Part shown: positions 1 to 5,375 of the stretch, in pieces | Layout: each line of letters starts with the position of its first letter | Position numbering within the stretch: position 1 is the stretch's first letter | Assembly (NCBI GenBank): GCA_002293365.1 | Contig: DBDD01000181.1 | Span: 1 to 5,971, forward strand | Reading direction: 5' to 3' | Length of the DNA: 5,971 bases | Source: Christensenella sp. UBA941 | Lineage (GTDB): Bacteria > Bacillota > Clostridia > Christensenellales > UBA941 | Made by a program: the position numbers and the translations under genes | Notes under the pieces: generated by a model | The model's database searches: none | The model's input: the letters and a program-made list of their open reading frames with translations, nothing else | Told to the model about the DNA's origin: nothing

Positions 1-494
1 TCGAGCTCTACGGGCGTATCGCGCCCGAACATGTTTACGATGAGCTTCACCTTTTGACGCTCCGGGTCGAGCTTTTCGACGACGCCGATGAAGTTTTCGA
101 GCGGGCCGCTCTCTACGCGAACGGATTCGCCAACCTGGATATCCAGCACTATCGGGACGCGTTCGACGCCCATGGCCGTAACTTCTTCGTCCGTCAGCGG
201 TATCGGCTTCGAGCCGGGGCCGACGAAGCCCGTTACGCCGCGCGTATTGCGCACGACATACCACGTTTCGTCCGTCATGACCATTTTTACCATGACGTAG
301 CCGGGATACACCTTGCGCGGAACTGTTTTCTTCTTGCCGTTTTTGATCTCGATCGTCTCTTCGACGGGTACCTTTATCTCGACGATCAATTCTTCAAGCT
401 CGCGCTTCTCGACGGCCTTTTCGAGGTTGTCCTTGACTTTATTTTCGTATCCGGAATAGGTATGCACGACATACCATTTGGCTTCTTCAGACAT
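1..494 (-). CDS. nusG: Transcription termination/antitermination factor NusG (3' end beyond window)
   Basis: NusG binds RNA polymerase through its N-terminal NGN domain, modulates elongation and pausing, and can link transcription to translation through its KOW domain. Reading the minus strand from ATG at 494-492 gives 164 uninterrupted residues. The NGN domain starts with KWYVVHTYSGYENKV (residues 6-20) and includes the typical core PRKVYPGYVMVKM (59-71) and VRNTRGVTGFVG (81-92). The KOW domain begins near residue 121 with VGESVRVESGPLENF and continues through MFGRDTPVEL. NusG is usually about 175 residues, so only around ten C-terminal residues are missing. It is the last visible gene of an rpmG-secE-nusG cluster, 70 nt after secE. 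The start agrees with the family N-terminus, but the only strong Shine-Dalgarno sequence (AAGGAGG, 521-527) lies 26 nt upstream, separated from the start by a possible hairpin. Family identity is very secure. Confidence 0.97.
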   Translation of the reverse strand, partial: MSEEAKWYVVHTYSGYENKVKDNLEKAVEKRELEELIVEIKVPVEETIEIKNGKKKTVPRKVYPGYVMVKMVMTDETWYVVRNTRGVTGFVGPGSKPIPLTDEEVTAMGVERVPIVLDIQVGESVRVESGPLENFIGVVEKLDPERQKVKLIVNMFGRDTPVEL

Positions 495-501
495 ATTAAA
501 C

Positions 502-527
502 GGAGCCGTGCAGCCCCTTTCCTCCTT
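502..527 (-). promoter_or_regulatory. Distant nusG ribosome binding site with hairpin in the spacer
   Basis: On the minus strand, AAGGAGG (527-521) is followed by AAA, then a possible stem GGGGC (517-513) / GCUCC (506-502) closing a six-base loop, then GUUUAAU and the nusG AUG. The linear spacer is 26 nt, too long for efficient initiation. If the hairpin forms, the effective spacer is about 10 nt. CUCC (505-502) could instead pair with GGAG inside the Shine-Dalgarno sequence and hide it. The pairing is visible in the sequence; any function is inferred. Confidence 0.45.
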
Positions 528-541
528 CTTGAGCGTTAGTA

Positions 542-557
542 AGCGAACCGTTTCGCT
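542..557 (-). other. Small hairpin between secE and nusG
   Basis: The inverted repeat AGCGAA (542-547) / TTCGCT (552-557) encloses four bases. In the minus-strand transcript it forms a six-pair hairpin just after the secE stop and 15 nt before the nusG Shine-Dalgarno sequence. No T-run follows it, so it is not a canonical terminator. It may be an RNA-processing or stability element, or chance. Confidence 0.35.
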
Positions 558-564
558 CCATGTT

Positions 565-789
565 CTACCGAACTATGAGCAGGAACCCCTGCTGGAATAC
601 GAAATCCAAAACGCCAACGACTACGCTTATTAAAATGACAAATACGATTACCGCGATCGTATAGTTGACGAGATCCTTTCGCGACGGCCATGTAACCTTT
701 TTTAGCTCGGCAACGACCTCTTTCAGGAAGCGGATCGGATGGAACCTGCGCTCTTTTTTGGGTTTCTGATCTTTTTGATCCTTCGCCAT
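565..789 (-). CDS. secE: Protein translocase subunit SecE
   Basis: SecE is the essential clamp subunit of the SecYEG channel in the cytoplasmic membrane. The 74-residue product has the short single-membrane-segment form typical of Gram-positive bacteria. It has a highly charged start (MAKDQKDQKPKKERR), then the amphipathic conserved cytoplasmic segment FLKEVVAELKKVTWPSRKDL (21-40), which carries the family hallmark VTWPSR, and one hydrophobic segment at about 43-68. A good ribosome binding site (GGAAGGAG) lies about 7 nt upstream of the ATG at 789-787. The gene sits between rpmG (18 nt gap) and nusG (70 nt gap), the usual bacterial context. Length, motif and neighbours all agree. Confidence 0.97.
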   Translation of the reverse strand: MAKDQKDQKPKKERRFHPIRFLKEVVAELKKVTWPSRKDLVNYTIAVIVFVILISVVVGVLDFVFQQGFLLIVR

Positions 790-807
790 GTCAAGCTCCT
801 TCCAAAT

Positions 808-957
808 CTACTTGGTTTCCCTATGGGCGGTATGCTTCCTGCAAAAAGGACAATACTTGGAAAATTCCAAACGGTCCGGATCGTTTTTCTTGTTCTTCAT
901 GGTGTTGTAGTTGCGTTGCTTGCATTCTTGGCAGGCAAGCGTGATCTTTACGCGCAT
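808..957 (-). CDS. rpmG: 50S ribosomal protein L33 (zinc-binding form)
   Basis: L33 is a small protein of the large ribosomal subunit near the E site. The 49-residue product begins MRVKITLACQECKQRNYNT, continues with a lysine/asparagine-rich stretch, and ends FSKYCPFCRKHTAHRETK. Two CxxC pairs (C9/C12 and C36/C39) are intact, marking the zinc-coordinating C+ form rather than the cysteine-free paralogue made under zinc starvation. The start is fixed by AGGAGG about 8 nt upstream of ATG 957-955. It is the first gene of the rpmG-secE-nusG unit and lies about 90 nt downstream of a strong promoter. The order matches many Firmicutes genomes. Length and cysteine spacing are exactly as expected. Confidence 0.97.
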   Translation of the reverse strand: MRVKITLACQECKQRNYNTMKNKKNDPDRLEFSKYCPFCRKHTAHRETK

Positions 958-1051
958 ATCGAATCCTCCTGATCGTATGTGGTACAAACGCGCCGTACGC
1001 TTTGCGTTTCGGACGCTCCCAAAATAAGCCCTCCACGGGCGATACTCGACT

Positions 1052-1080
1052 AATCTACCATACTAACGGACATGTGTCAA
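1052..1080 (-). promoter_or_regulatory. Promoter of rpmG-secE-nusG
   Basis: On the minus strand a perfect -35 box TTGACA (1080-1075) is separated by 17 nt from the -10 box TAGATT (1057-1052). The -10 box is preceded by TGG, giving an extended -10. Transcription would start near 1045, leaving a leader of about 88 nt before rpmG. That leader contains a six-base inverted repeat, AAACGC (986-991) / GCGTTT (1004-1009), with no T-run after it. No other feature is seen in the interval 958-1181, and no clear terminator for the upstream membrane-protein gene. Confidence 0.82.
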
Positions 1081-1181
1081 TGGCCGGGAATCCGTTTTCT
1101 TTAATAATTCGCAAAAACGGCACTATACGGATATAAACTCCAAGTTTCGCTGCGCGGAATATTATCGCAGAAGCTATTTTG

Positions 1182-2915
1182 CTACTGTAAATTTGCCGCG
1201 AACTCTGCGTTGTTCTGGATCTCATAAATAATAAAGAACTCGTCGCTATATACCTTCGACCCGTAATTTCCATAGGGGAACAGCGGATCCTCTCCCGTGG
1301 AAACTAGAATGAACGTCTCGCTATCCGGGTGCATGCTTCGATACGACTTCAACGTTAGCCAATTATTGTAGTAAAGGCGGCGATGCTCGGGAATCGGCCT
1401 CAGCGGAATCGCCTTTATCTTTCCGTCGGTCATTTCGGTAACGACATTGGCGTTCCAAGTTGAAACCGTATATCCTATTTTATAGTCTGATTCCGAAAGA
1501 AACGCTACAGGGGCTCGCAGTTTATATACCAACATGGAATCGTTGTAAGTAATCCCTTCGTATTTAAGAAACTGAACTGCGATACCGTTAAAGAAAGCAA
1601 GATGATATAAGCCGTTCGCAAAAAAAGCGCAAATAGCTACAACTAATAAAGCGCCTTTTACATTCAGCAGCTTAAAACCGGCAGGTAATTTTTCATAGAA
1701 AGAAATAAGAAAAGGAATTGCCCATACTGTTGCAGGTATAAAATGATGCAGATAATAACCGGGATAATCTATAAAGAGAAAAATAAAAACTGAAGTCAAT
1801 AGCGCTATTGGGAAAAAGGCGCGTACAATTCGTAAGCCGTCCAAGAGTTCGTCGTCATTTCGAAAAATATACTTGATTCCTTTAATAAGGCAATAGCAGG
1901 CCGTCATCAGGCCTAAAAAGGCCATAATTCCCGATGGGGTAAAAACATCGAGGCCTGCATTATATCCGAACTGATGAACAAAACCATATAATATATTGGT
2001 GAAATCTGAGATTCTTGACAAATCGAATTTGGCATTGGCGAAGCTCTGATATTCGTACAGCTTTTGGAACACTCCAGTATTTACCAAATAACCTGCCGCG
2101 CAAAATATAAATGCCGCAACGGCATATATGATGGCCGTCTTGTTTTTTTGCAGCGAAAGGAGCGCCGTATCATTATGACGAAGCGATTGTTTGTAGGCGA
2201 TGAAGAGAACGGACATGAGTAAGGGCGCATGCGTAACTGTAATTTGGCGAATACCGCCAAGCCCGCTTAAAAACGAGACGAGAAAGAGTAACGCCGCATA
2301 AATAACCGTGCGACGTTTTCTTGAAAACGACTCCTTTTCATTATGTGCGTCTTCTTTATCAGTTTTTTTTGTGAGAGCAATAAAAAGGCCCACCAAAAAG
2401 AAGCTTATTGAAATATACGGTGCGTATTGGCTGTGATATAAAACTATTCTGCCATAAGCGATGCTCGTGGGCAACAGCAGCAGCGACGCTCCTAGAAAGA
2501 ATGAGCTTTTGCGAAAGCCCGCCTGTAGAATTAAAAAGCCAAAGGATAGCACGAGTATGCCCTGAATAATCATCGCGCCAATAAAGCGGACAATACGCCA
2601 GTCTGAAAACAATTTAAACAGAGGCGATAATATGAGCTGTTTGTTTATAACCCGCAGTTCTGTAGGATAAATGAAATCGCGAGACAATAACTGGCCGGTT
2701 TCTGCTAAATGGTGCGCTAAGACCATTTCGCTGGAGGTATCGCCGTCCAACAGGTATTCAGACGTATGGTACGTTGTAATAACCGTTAAAATAATTACCG
2801 CGAGAAATATGATCGGCGGTATATTCGAAGCGGCTTTCTTGAAAGAAAAGATGCGGGATGAGGCGGGAGAAGCATTTTTATAAGATTCATTATCTATTCT
2901 ATTTATTATATCCAT
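1182..2915 (-). CDS. Polytopic membrane protein, GT-C glycosyltransferase-like, function unknown
   Basis: The 577-residue product is an integral membrane protein with about eleven hydrophobic segments, roughly at 32-49, 108-130, 138-155, 165-182, 203-220, 226-242, 261-280, 328-346, 366-383, 389-406 and 419-443. It ends in a hydrophilic domain of about 130 residues, probably outside the membrane. After the first segment comes a long acidic loop with LLDGDTSSEM (55-64) and FIYPTELRVINKQL (81-94). An acidic motif in the first outer loop is characteristic of GT-C enzymes, which transfer sugars from polyprenyl-phosphate donors. The tail carries GYTVSTWNANVVTEMTDGKI (481-500), which resembles uncharacterised clostridial membrane proteins as far as I can recall. 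Substrate and catalysis are not established. ATG at 2915-2913 has a modest AGGA site about 8 nt upstream. The gene is visibly AT-richer (sampled 60-base lines 33-47% GC) than its neighbours and has its own promoter, suggesting later insertion. Confidence 0.8.
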   Translation of the reverse strand: MDIINRIDNESYKNASPASSRIFSFKKAASNIPPIIFLAVIILTVITTYHTSEYLLDGDTSSEMVLAHHLAETGQLLSRDFIYPTELRVINKQLILSPLFKLFSDWRIVRFIGAMIIQGILVLSFGFLILQAGFRKSSFFLGASLLLLPTSIAYGRIVLYHSQYAPYISISFFLVGLFIALTKKTDKEDAHNEKESFSRKRRTVIYAALLFLVSFLSGLGGIRQITVTHAPLLMSVLFIAYKQSLRHNDTALLSLQKNKTAIIYAVAAFIFCAAGYLVNTGVFQKLYEYQSFANAKFDLSRISDFTNILYGFVHQFGYNAGLDVFTPSGIMAFLGLMTACYCLIKGIKYIFRNDDELLDGLRIVRAFFPIALLTSVFIFLFIDYPGYYLHHFIPATVWAIPFLISFYEKLPAGFKLLNVKGALLVVAICAFFANGLYHLAFFNGIAVQFLKYEGITYNDSMLVYKLRAPVAFLSESDYKIGYTVSTWNANVVTEMTDGKIKAIPLRPIPEHRRLYYNNWLTLKSYRSMHPDSETFILVSTGEDPLFPYGNYGSKVYSDEFFIIYEIQNNAEFAANLQ

Positions 2916-2965
2916 CCTATATATCCTATTCTATGCTATAATTATTTGCTTTAATCAATAGTCGA

Positions 2966-2994
2966 ATTCTATTATATTGGCAGAGAGGTGTCAA
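2966..2994 (-). promoter_or_regulatory. Promoter of the membrane-protein gene
   Basis: The minus strand has a perfect TTGACA (2994-2989), a 17 nt spacer, and TAGAAT (2971-2966), which matches the -10 consensus at five of six positions. The start point would be near 2959, giving a leader of about 44 nt. It faces away from the rimP promoter; the two -35 boxes are about 43 bp apart, so the divergent promoters could share a control region. Confidence 0.8.
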
Positions 2995-3037
2995 CGGAGT
3001 TTTTATCGCGCATCGCACAAGAAAATAACAGGCGGAC

Positions 3038-3066
3038 TTGCCAAAAAAAAGAGGCCGTGCTATAAT
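3038..3066 (+). promoter_or_regulatory. Promoter of the rimP-nusA-ylxR-ylxQ-infB operon
   Basis: TTGCCA (3038-3043), a 17 nt spacer containing an A-tract, and a perfect TATAAT (3061-3066) preceded by TGC (extended -10) make a strong housekeeping promoter. The transcript would begin near G3072 or G3073, leaving a leader of about 147 nt before the preferred rimP start. Confidence 0.85.
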
Positions 3067-3110
3067 TGCTTGGGATTGGGGTAGGGAAGCCAAATTTACT
3101 GTGTGTCCAG

Positions 3111-3142
3111 GAGAGTGGGTGCAAATCCCACTCTTTATTATT
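3111..3142 (+). terminator. Terminator-like hairpin in the rimP-nusA leader (candidate attenuator)
   Basis: AGAGTGGG (3112-3119) pairs perfectly with CCCACTCT (3127-3134) around a seven-base loop, with a possible extra G-U pair at the base (3111/3135). It is followed directly by an A-interrupted T-tract, TTTATTATT (3134-3142). It lies after the operon promoter and before the first gene. In B. subtilis the matching operon is reported to be controlled by NusA-dependent termination in its leader, and weak T-tracts favour NusA dependence. Regulation here is inferred. Confidence 0.6.
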
Positions 3143-3199
3143 GACCCATATTTGCGGTATGATGTCGATTTATGACAATAACCGCGTTAGCATATAAGC

Positions 3200-3207
3200 G
3201 GAGGAGG
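3200..3207 (+). promoter_or_regulatory. Ribosome binding site that decides the rimP start
   Basis: GGAGGAGG lies 12 nt before TTG 3220 and downstream of the alternative ATG 3172, so it cannot serve the ATG. Its left edge (GCGG, 3198-3201) can pair with CCGC (3182-3185), while ACCGC (3181-3185) can alternatively pair with GCGGT (3154-3158). Access to the site may therefore depend on leader folding. Confidence 0.6.
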
Positions 3208-3219
3208 ACTGAGACGGGC

Positions 3220-3675
3220 TTGGCAGGCATAGAATCGACGGTAGAGGGCTTGGTCAAAGAGCCTGTCGAAGCGCTCGGCTTCGAGCTTGTGGAGGTTTCC
3301 TTTAAAAAAGAAGGCGGCGTCCATGTTTTGACGTTGTTTATCGACAAAGAAGGCGGCGTGACTATGGACGACTGCGTTTTGGTCAACAATACAGTCGAGC
3401 CGCTGATTGACGAGGCCGATCCTGTGCCGATGGCGTATACGTTTTCCGTTTCATCGCCGGGGATCGACAGGCCGATAGTTTCGGAGCGCGATTTCGAGCG
3501 AAATATGGGTAAGCCGGTGGTGGTCAAGCTCTATAAAGCGCGCGACAAGAAAAAGGAATTTGTCGGCAATTTAGCGGCTTTCACCGACGCAAGCGTTACT
3601 ATCGCGCAGGATTCGAAGCAAATCGAATTTGAACGGCGCGACGTCGCGCTGATTAAGCCTCACATCATATTTTAA
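3220..3675 (+). CDS. rimP: Ribosome maturation factor RimP
   Basis: RimP assists late assembly of the 30S ribosomal subunit. From the TTG at 3220 the product is 151 residues, the usual family length. It contains the N-terminal domain motif EALGFELVEVSFKKEGG (17-33), then LTLFIDKEGGVTMDDC (37-52), and the family signature VSSPGIDRPI (77-86), followed by the C-terminal SH3-like domain to LIKPHIIF. I prefer TTG 3220 because AGGAGG (3202-3207) lies 12 nt upstream and the protein then begins where RimP normally does. An in-frame ATG at 3172 would add 16 residues (MTITALAYKRRRTETG) but has no Shine-Dalgarno sequence. The stop codon TAA ends at 3675, and the nusA Shine-Dalgarno sequence follows immediately. 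Family call is secure; the start is probable. Confidence 0.95.
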   Translation: MAGIESTVEGLVKEPVEALGFELVEVSFKKEGGVHVLTLFIDKEGGVTMDDCVLVNNTVEPLIDEADPVPMAYTFSVSSPGIDRPIVSERDFERNMGKPVVVKLYKARDKKKEFVGNLAAFTDASVTIAQDSKQIEFERRDVALIKPHIIF

Positions 3676-3692
3676 TGGAGGATAGAGTAGGA

Positions 3693-4748
3693 ATGAACGC
3701 GGAATTTATTGATGCACTGAGTACGATTGAAAAAGAACGCGGAATCAACAAAGAGATTCTAATCGATGCGATCGAATCTGCGCTCATTTCGGCATATAAG
3801 CGCAACTACGGCACCTCCAACAATGTGCGCGTCGAAGTCAATAGGGATACCGGCGAGGTACAGGTTTTCGCCTCGAAAACAGTCGTTGAAGAAATCGAAA
3901 ACGCGAACGCCGAGATGACGCTCGAAGAGGCGCGTGAAATAAACAAGCTCTATCAACTTGGCGACGTAATCGAAGAAGAAGCGATGCCGAAGGATTTCGG
4001 CCGCATCGCGGCGCAAACGGCCAAGCAAGTCGTCGTACAGCGTATCCGCGAAGCGGAGCGCGGCGTTATCTTCGACGAATTCATTGAAAAAGAAAACGAA
4101 CTTCTAACAGCGATAGTTCAACAGACCGACAAAAACGGCGTCTATGTCGAGCTTGGGCGTACGGAAGGGCTCCTGCCGCCCAACGAGACTATTCAAGGCG
4201 AGGAATACAACACAAACGACAGGCTCAAGGTCTACGTTCTCGAAGTACGCAAAATGCCCAAGGGGCCTCAAATACTCGTTTCAAGGACGCATCCGGGCCT
4301 TGTTAAGCGCCTGTTCGAGCTGGAAGTACCCGAAATCCAGCTTGGCACAGTACAAATTAAGAGCATCGCGCGCGAAGCGGGTTCCCGCACGAAGATCGCC
4401 GTCGCGTCCACCGATCCGCAAGTCGACCCAGTCGGCGCATGCGTCGGCCAAAAGGGCATACGCGTCGAACGCATCGTCGGTGAACTTTTCAACGAAAAGA
4501 TCGATATTATTGAATGGAGCGGCGATCCCGCGATGTTCATCGCGAAGGCGCTCAGCCCAGCCCGCGTTATTCTCGTACAAATAAACGAGAACGATAAGGC
4601 GGCGCGCGTTATCGTACCCGACAATCAGCTATCGCTCGCAATCGGCAGAGAGGGCCAAAACGCCCGGCTTGCCGCGAAGCTGACGGGCTGGAAAATCGAT
4701 ATAAAGAGCCAGGCCCAAGCGCAGGACGCGCTTTTAGAGAATTTTTAG
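3693..4748 (+). CDS. nusA: Transcription termination/antitermination protein NusA
   Basis: NusA binds RNA polymerase and nascent RNA, promotes pausing and hairpin-dependent termination, and takes part in antitermination. The 351-residue product has the N-terminal polymerase-binding domain (about 1-125, including ALISAYKRNYG and the KDFGRIAAQTAKQVVVQRIREAER block at 100-123). It then has an S1 domain (about 135-200) and two KH domains. KH1 carries VGACVGQKGIRVERI (247-261) and KH2 carries LSLAIGREGQNARLAAKLTGWKIDI (313-337). It ends soon after KH2, lacking the acidic repeats of enterobacterial NusA, as is normal in Firmicutes. I choose ATG 3693 because GGAGGA (3677-3682) sits 10 nt upstream and MNAEFIDAL is the common start. 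An in-frame ATG at 3675 overlapping the rimP stop would add six residues but leave this site inside the gene. Confidence 0.98.
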   Translation: MNAEFIDALSTIEKERGINKEILIDAIESALISAYKRNYGTSNNVRVEVNRDTGEVQVFASKTVVEEIENANAEMTLEEAREINKLYQLGDVIEEEAMPKDFGRIAAQTAKQVVVQRIREAERGVIFDEFIEKENELLTAIVQQTDKNGVYVELGRTEGLLPPNETIQGEEYNTNDRLKVYVLEVRKMPKGPQILVSRTHPGLVKRLFELEVPEIQLGTVQIKSIAREAGSRTKIAVASTDPQVDPVGACVGQKGIRVERIVGELFNEKIDIIEWSGDPAMFIAKALSPARVILVQINENDKAARVIVPDNQLSLAIGREGQNARLAAKLTGWKIDIKSQAQAQDALLENF

Positions 4749-4765
4749 TCTAGGATGGTTTGCTT

Positions 4766-5038
4766 GTGCAAAAACGCAAGACCCCGATGCGTATGTGCGT
4801 CGGCTGCCGTGTGATGATGGAAAAGAAGGCGCTCAAACGCGTGGTACGCTCATCCGAAGGTACGATCAACCTCGATATGGTCGGAAAAGCGCCGGGACGC
4901 GGAGCCTATGTTTGTTCGCTCCCATGCTTGGAGCGCGCGGTAAAGACGCGCGCGATTGAGCGCGCGCTTGGGCAAAAAATCGACGAAAGCTTATTAAGCG
5001 GTTTAAGGGAGGCGTTCGGATCTCTTGGCCAGCCTTGA
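4766..5038 (+). CDS. ylxR: YlxR/RnpM family RNA-binding protein
   Basis: YlxR (DUF448) is a small basic RNA-binding protein of nusA operons; in B. subtilis it has been reported to bind and modulate RNase P RNA. From GTG 4766 the product is 90 residues. It begins MQKRKTPMRMCVGCR, with C11/C14, continues with the conserved KKALKRVVR, and carries the signature GKAPGRGAYVCSLPCLERAVK (40-60) with C50/C54. The four cysteines could bind a metal, although this is not conserved in all homologues. AGGA (4752-4755) is 10 nt before the GTG; an in-frame TTG at 4760 is too close to it. The gap after nusA is 17 nt, and the 3' end overlaps ylxQ by 14 nt, indicating translational coupling. Family assignment is strong; the RNase P role is by homology only. 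Confidence 0.93.
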   Translation: MQKRKTPMRMCVGCRVMMEKKALKRVVRSSEGTINLDMVGKAPGRGAYVCSLPCLERAVKTRAIERALGQKIDESLLSGLREAFGSLGQP

Positions 5039-5333
5039 TACGCTGCTCGGCTTCTGTGTAAAGTCCGGCAAGCTGACGATTGGCTCCGAGGCTTGCCGCA
5101 AGGCAATATCCGGCGGTAAAGCCAGCCTTGCGTTGCTTTCGCCAAAGGCGTCTTTGAATACGCGCAAGGAGTTCGAAGCGCTATGCGCAAAATCCGGCGT
5201 CCGCCTGCTCTTGGAGCACGATTTCTCCCAAGCGGTCGGAAGGCCGTCTTGCAAGGCGGCGGCGGTCGTCGAGCGCGGATTTGCCAGTACGATACAAATA
5301 GCATATGATTCGGTATATCCGAGAAATATATGA
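5025..5333 (+). CDS. ylxQ: L7Ae-family RNA-binding protein YlxQ
   Basis: The 102-residue product belongs to the L7Ae/L30e/S12e/Gadd45 fold, which often recognises kink-turn RNA. Features include LLGFCVKSGKLTIGSEACRKAISGGKASLALLSPKAS near the N-terminus (residues 7-43), then NTRKEFEALCAKSGV (45-59), and finally VGRPSCKAAAVVERGFASTI (71-90), all in the order seen in bacterial YlxQ proteins. Translation starts at TTG 5025, inside the end of ylxR, with AAGGGAGG (5005-5012) 12 nt upstream. The position between ylxR and infB is the standard one. The exact cellular role of YlxQ is poorly known; a ribosome or RNase P association is plausible but not shown by the sequence. Confidence 0.92.
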   Translation: MASLDTLLGFCVKSGKLTIGSEACRKAISGGKASLALLSPKASLNTRKEFEALCAKSGVRLLLEHDFSQAVGRPSCKAAAVVERGFASTIQIAYDSVYPRNI

Positions 5334-5341
5334 CTGACACA

Positions 5342-5354
5342 CCGGCGCTGCCGG
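5342..5354 (+). other. Short GC hairpin before infB
   Basis: CCGGC (5342-5346) and GCCGG (5350-5354) pair around three bases in the 42 nt gap between ylxQ and infB. The hairpin ends 10 nt before the infB Shine-Dalgarno sequence. No T-run follows, so it is unlikely to terminate transcription. It could affect infB initiation or mRNA processing. Confidence 0.3.
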
Positions 5355-5375
5355 AGACAAAAATCGGAGGTCTGA

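Noticed and set aside
54..539. Long plus-strand open frame opposite nusG
   Set aside because: It is the antisense shadow of nusG, has no recognisable product and no ribosome binding site.
1081..1181. Terminator for the membrane-protein gene (CCGTTTT/AAAACGG inverted repeat at 1094-1122)
   Set aside because: The loop is about 15 nt, the stem is AT-rich and no T-run follows on the minus strand, so I do not call it a terminator.
2371..2380. Homopolymer A8 tract in the membrane-protein gene (minus strand) as a phase-variation site
   Set aside because: The run is short, encodes an ordinary Lys-Lys, and the reading frame is intact; such tracts are common in AT-rich genes.
3115..3131. tRNA T-arm look-alike (five-pair stem GTGGG/CCCAC with seven-base loop TGCAAAT)
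   Set aside because: No acceptor stem, D-arm or anticodon arm can be placed around it, and the loop lacks the TTC core. The longer eight-pair stem plus T-tract fits a terminator better.
3141..3163. Second promoter in the leader (TTGACC with TATGAT)
   Set aside because: The spacing between the boxes is only 11 nt and no -10-like sequence occurs at 16-18 nt, so it is unlikely to work.
3073..3219. Cobalamin or other known riboswitch suggested by the GGGTGCAAATCCC string
   Set aside because: The B12-box core and the remaining conserved arms are absent, the leader is too short, and the downstream genes are unrelated to such ligands.
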